Below, one piece after another: positions 60,520-64,000 of a DNA stretch of 64,000 bases (the stretch's first letter is position 1; every line of letters starts with the position of its first letter). The notes below the pieces were generated by a model. The model was not told the DNA's origin and searched no databases. It saw only the letters and a list, made by a program, of their open reading frames with translations. This DNA is from Coptis chinensis. Taxonomy: Eukaryota > Streptophyta > Magnoliopsida > Ranunculales > Ranunculaceae. The stretch covers positions 12,046,001-12,110,000 of the forward strand of contig CM027380.1 of the NCBI GenBank assembly GCA_015680905.1, read 5' to 3'. The translations under genes and the position numbers were made by a program.

Positions 60520-61320
60520 CAGTACATACTTCTTTGTATCGATCTGCATTCTTGGCTAGAAGTATCCTTGTGAGATCACTTTGTGGGCCAAATAGTGATC
60601 TCCTGCATGGTTTCCGCATTCTCCCTCGTGGATCTCTGTGAAAATCATCTGACCCTGTTCTGGACTTATGCACCTCAGATGAGGTCCTCTGACAGATTTT
60701 TTGAAAAGTTTGTCATTTACTAGGCAGTAGCGACCTGATTGGTATTGAACCTATTTGGCGTTGGTTCGATCTGTTGGTGTCTTGCCTTGCTGGATATACT
60801 CTATGATAGGTTGCATCCATGTTTGACTCATCTGAGTGTCAAAGAGTGGGCATAGGTTGGTAATTTCTAGGACGTGCTCATTTTGGTAAGCGGGTTGATC
60901 AACTACTTCGATGAATAGTTTCCTAGGGTCAGAGTTCGGTGTTTAGGTCATGAGGTACGCCAAGCTGTCAGCGTGGCGATTCTCTTCCCGTAGAAAATGG
61001 TGTATGGTGACTTTCTTGAAAGAAGGCAGTAATTGATTTACAACTTGAAGATACTTAGAAAGGTTACCTTTATTGGTGGTATACTTATTGGCGACCTAGC
61101 GAACGACCAGTTGTGAATCACTAAAGACCTTGAGCTTCTGAACTTTGAGCTCTAACGCCATACGGAGTCCCATGATCAGGGCTTCATACTTAGCTTCATT
61201 GTTGGAGGTCGCGAAATCGATGCGAACTGATTTTTCCACCATAGAGCCATCTTGTGACACTATGACTACTCCAACCCCGCTACCCCCTGGATTGCTAGCT
61301 CTATCCGCGAAGAGTGACCA
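60520..61320 (-). pseudogene. Second (archaeal-type) RNase H and integrase zinc region of the Tat element
   Basis: WSLFADRASNPGGSGVGVV (Asp), SNNEAKYEALIMGLRMALEL (Glu), LKVFSDSQLVV (Asp) and NRHADSLAYLM (Asp) make up the four acidic positions of an aRNase H domain at about 60955-61320. A TAG at 61096 interrupts it. Further left, HEGECGNHAGDHYLAHKV and KCIKYQTFG are the integrase HHCC zinc block. Its second Cys is replaced by Tyr and a stop stands where Trp is usual. The aRNase H domain is a hallmark of plant Tat elements. Confidence 0.75.
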
Positions 61321-61561
61321 TACCGATGGGTCGTGTTGTTTAGAGGTCGGGGTGTTGTCCTCTGGTTCCCAGTTTAGGTCATCGACTGGGAAATCTGCTA
61401 AGAAATCAGCAACGACCTGGCCCTTCTGAGAGGTTCTTGGGGTGAACTCAATGTGGTGTTCACCGAAGTTCTTCTGCCCATACTGCCATGCGAGTTGTCT
61501 TGTTGGCTTTAAGAAGGATCTTCTATAGTGGTAAGTCGGTGAGCACTTTGATTGGATGTGC

Positions 61562-61795
61562 TTAGAAGTAGGACCTGAACTTTCTTGCTGAATAAAGTAG
61601 TGCCAGGATTGCCTTTTCAATGTGGGAGTAGTTATTCTCAGCTGGCAACAATGTCTTGCTTGTGAAGTAGATCGGTTTCTCTGCGTTCTGTTCCTCTTTG
61701 AAGAGAACTGAACTGATAGCGAAGTCAAACACAGCTAAGTACAGCCCCAACGTTTCACCATCATTTGGTTTTGCCAGCACAAGTGGTGTTGTCAA
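61562..61795 (-). pseudogene. First RNase H (Ty3 type) of the Tat element
   Basis: LGLYLAVFDFAISSVLFKEE, KPIYFTSKTLLPAENNYSH and IEKAILALLYSARKFRSYF match the Ty3 RNase H that follows the RT connection. The frame shifts at the right and left margins of this stretch. Confidence 0.7.
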
Positions 61796-61987
61796 ATAGT
61801 CTTTGAGAGTAGAGAACGCTTGGTGGCATTGCTCATTCCATAAGAACTGTTCGCCCTTCTTGATAATTTGTAGGAAAGGTCGGCATTTGTCTGTTGCTCT
61901 CGATATGAATCAGTTTAGAGCTGCCACCATTCCTAACAGTTTTTGTATTTACTTTTTTGTTTTAGGGTCGGGCATGTCCAAGAACAC

Positions 61988-62961
61988 TCAAATCTGATCT
62001 GGGCTTGCTTCTATCCCACGTTGTAAGACCTGATAACCCAAAAATTTCCTAGAGGACACTCCGAAGAGGCATTTCTCGGGGTTAAGCTTCACCTGAGTTC
62101 GCCAAAGTCTGGAGAACGCTTGTGTGAGATGATCTAAGTGGTCTCCAAATTTCTTGCTTTTGACAACCATGTCATCTATGTAAACTTCCATGGTGTCACC
62201 TAACATGTCTTGGAACATATCGGTGACGAGTCGCTGATAGGTCGCTCCAGCATTCTTGAGGCCGAACGGGAGGACGTTGTAATAGTAAATTCCTTGCTCT
62301 GTCACGAATGAGGTTTTCTCTTGGTCTTCTTCTGCTAGTGGGATTTGGTTGTAGCCACTGTAGGCATCCATGAATGACAAGAGCTCGTGGCCACAATTCG
62401 GTCGATTCTTAGTAGGGAGAAGCTATCCTTAGGAGTTTCTAGATTTAGGTTAGTAAAGTCCATACAAAGGTGAGTTATGCCATTCTTTTTTGGGACTGCT
62501 ACTATGTTAGCAACCCATTCAGGGTAATCGACCTTCCTAATTAAACCAACTTTTTTGAGATTTTTGACCTCTTCGTTGATTGCTTTCTGAAATCTAAGGG
62601 ATAATTTTCGAAGTCGTTGGCAAACTGGTTTAGCGTTTGGGTTAACATTTAACTTATGACATACAACATTAGGATCAATTCCAGACACATCGATGTACGA
62701 CCAAGCAAAAACATCTTTATTTAATGATAAAAAGCTTACAAGTTGTGCCTTGAGAGTAGGATCAAGGTTGGCTCCTACATAACCGAACTTGGGGTTATCA
62801 TCAGTTCCTAGGTTGACCTTTTCCTTCAGCTCGGTCTGAGTATCCACCTCAGTGGGTTGATTGAGCGACATCTGCCGATCTCTTGCGGTGTCTCCTTGAC
62901 TGGAAGAGGTGTGGCGACCTCTGGGGGACTTCTGGAGGGACGTTTTTGACCGAGCCCCCAA
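61988..62961 (-). pseudogene. Reverse transcriptase of the Tat element
   Basis: Right part: FAWSYIDVSGIDPNVVCHKL, RKVDYPEWVANIVAVPKK and CMDFTNLNLETPKDSFSLL. After a small deletion near 62385 the frame shifts and continues SFMDAYSGYNQIPLAEEDQE, TSFVTEQGIYYYNVLPFGL and KNAGATYQRLV. Then come MEVYIDDMVVKSKKFGDHL (catalytic YIDD) and LNPEKCLFGVSSRKFLGYQV. All RT blocks of the Tat lineage are present in order. The frameshift between the palm's FTxLN part and YSGYNQ inactivates it. Confidence 0.85.
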
Positions 62962-63114
62962 TGTACGTACTCCTTTGTGAGTTCGCTGCGGGGGGTCTTG
63001 GTCAAGGTCTTGACCTCAAAGATGAAGTCTTCTGCCAGCTTGGTTTTGGCGATCTCTCCCTTGTTTTTGAGTGATGCCCCAGCAGGCTTGTTGACTAAGA
63101 GGATCTGATTGCAA

Positions 63115-63551
63115 TTATAGGCATCGAGCTGATTGCTTCTTAGCTCCATTATACCTCTGGGGCCAGGGAAGCGTAAAACCTGATGGAGTGTTGATGAAAC
63201 TGCTTGCATCTTGTGGATCCAATGGTGTCCTAAAATTGCAGTATAGGACGAGTTGACATCCGAATGTTGAAGCACGTGTTGATGCTGACATTGTCTTCAT
63301 GCGACCCAACTGAATATGGGGGGTTATTAGATCCGTTGGGTCGGCTCATGATCCGTTGAAGCCATAGAGGGGAAGAGGGGGGGGGGGGGGTTAATTGGAT
63401 CGATCATGACTGACTTGGGCATGTTCATCTCCTTAAGGGTGTGGTAGAATAGGATGTCACATGAACTGTCTGGGTCGATCAGGACGCGCTTGACAGCCCA
63501 GTCGCTGATTTTGTCGTGGACCACCAAAGCATCATTGTGTGGGAGACACAC
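63115..63551 (-). pseudogene. Aspartic protease of the Tat element
   Basis: ALVVHDKISDWAVKRVLID is followed by PDSSCDILFYHTLKEM. Tat proteases usually have D-x-GSS at the active site; here the Gly is replaced by Asp (DPDSS). A 14-G run at 63377-63390 lies just downstream and shifts the frame. Further left, PLDPQDASSFINTPSG and related pieces are the protease-RT linker. Confidence 0.65.
63377..63390. repeat. 14-base G run
   Basis: Homopolymer G tract between the protease and the protease-RT linker of the Tat element. A likely hot spot for length variation or assembly error. Confidence 0.9.
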
Positions 63552-63960
63552 CTTGTTGAGATCAGCCTCAGTGAAAGTGATGTCTCCTGAGTTGCGGGCA
63601 GTTACGTGTGGGGCAGGAGCCGCTTGTGAAAATAACTGGTAGACTTCTTGGAGGGCGCCTACCTGTCTCCTTTTCTCCCTTGTGGACGTGACATAGTTGT
63701 CCTAGAATGTGATCATGTTGATCGTTCTGTTGTTATCTCTATCAGATGAATGTTGGCGACAATCATGACGAGATTGGTCCATAGAGCGTCCTCTAGGGCG
63801 GGAGCGATCTCGGTTGTGGTTGCGTGGAGGAGTTCGGCTTCACTCTTTACGAGCCATGACCTTATGGCGCAGGTCGCCATCGGCTATATCAATATAGTGC
63901 TTGATATGGCCTGCTGAATTGCACAAATTCTTGTCGTTTAGAACCTGAAAATCAATAAAT
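63552..63960 (-). pseudogene. Gag C-terminal region of the Tat element
   Basis: Minus strand shows NSAGHIKHYIDIADGDLRHK, then an Arg-rich tract (RNHNRDRSRPRGRSMDQSRH) and REKRRQVGALQEVYQLF. This is the usual order of Tat gag tails. At least two stops interrupt it (at about 63850 and 63700). Capsid and 5' LTR lie beyond the window. Confidence 0.6.
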
Positions 63961-64000
63961 ATAATTTTCAAACCTGCAACAATTAAAAAGAATAGTGGCA

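Larger units (their letters stand above)
21110..64000 (-). mobile_element. Tat-lineage Ty3/gypsy retrotransposon, outermost element of the nested stack, 5' end beyond the window
   Basis: Minus-strand order from the right edge is gag zinc-region, protease, RT, RNase H, a second (archaeal-type) RNase H, and integrase with C-terminal domain. A plus-strand antisense ORF and LTR-like sequence follow to the left. A second RNase H domain and an antisense ORF between pol and the 3' LTR are known traits of the plant Tat lineage. The element is interrupted by the insertions 24118-45535 and 47434-59619. Every coding domain carries stops, frameshifts or altered catalytic residues. Only the left end is inside the window, so the LTR pair and age cannot be measured. 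Confidence 0.75.

Overview
This is nuclear DNA from a flowering plant, probably a eudicot. The evidence is two intron-rich genes with plant-type splice sites, followed by more than 50 kb of plant-specific transposable elements (Tat and Athila Ty3/gypsy retrotransposons, CACTA, Helitron and Mutator-like DNA elements). There are no bacterial operons, phage genes or CRISPR arrays. I cannot name the species.

Layout. 1-8.9 kb is the genic island, with both genes on the minus strand. The first is the 5' half of a TRM4/NSUN2-type tRNA cytosine-5 methyltransferase (130-1571, running off the left edge). The second is a complete 11-exon gene for an acidic, three-RRM hnRNP-Q-like protein of about 816 residues (4670-8629). 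From 8.9 to 21 kb lies a mosaic of DNA transposons. A 3.7-kb minus-strand Helitron (8884-12605) is filled with a ~60-bp minisatellite. It sits in one copy of a duplicated segment; the other copy (about 16494 onward) has the matching empty site. The duplicated segment carries Mutator-like foldback elements packed with a 15-19 bp palindrome, each with a tRNA-like cloverleaf. The second of these has captured a cold-shock-domain/glycine-rich protein fragment and duplicated it in tandem.

From about 21.1 kb to the right edge the window is one stack of nested insertions. The outermost is a decayed minus-strand Tat-lineage retrotransposon. Its gag-pol (protease, RT, two RNase H domains, integrase) lies at the right, and a plus-strand (antisense) ORF with a putative gypsy-type transposase domain lies at the left. 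That antisense ORF is split at 24118/45535 by an LTR-ended insertion with target duplication ATGAA; the reading frame continues exactly on the far side. Inside that insertion is a CACTA transposon (26019-43124, target duplication TGA), and inside the CACTA is an Athila-like retrotransposon (29755-39026, target duplication TTTAG). A second Athila-like element (47434-59619, target duplication GCCAT) sits separately in the Tat integrase.

Functionally, only the two left-hand genes look like working host genes: one modifies tRNA, the other binds RNA. Everything to the right is mobile DNA in various stages of decay. Its interest lies in the order of insertions, gene capture, palindromic arrays and antisense coding. 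Coordinates of splice sites and element ends were read by eye and internally checked by reading frame, target-site duplications and repeat offsets. LTR divergence and homology searches could not be run.
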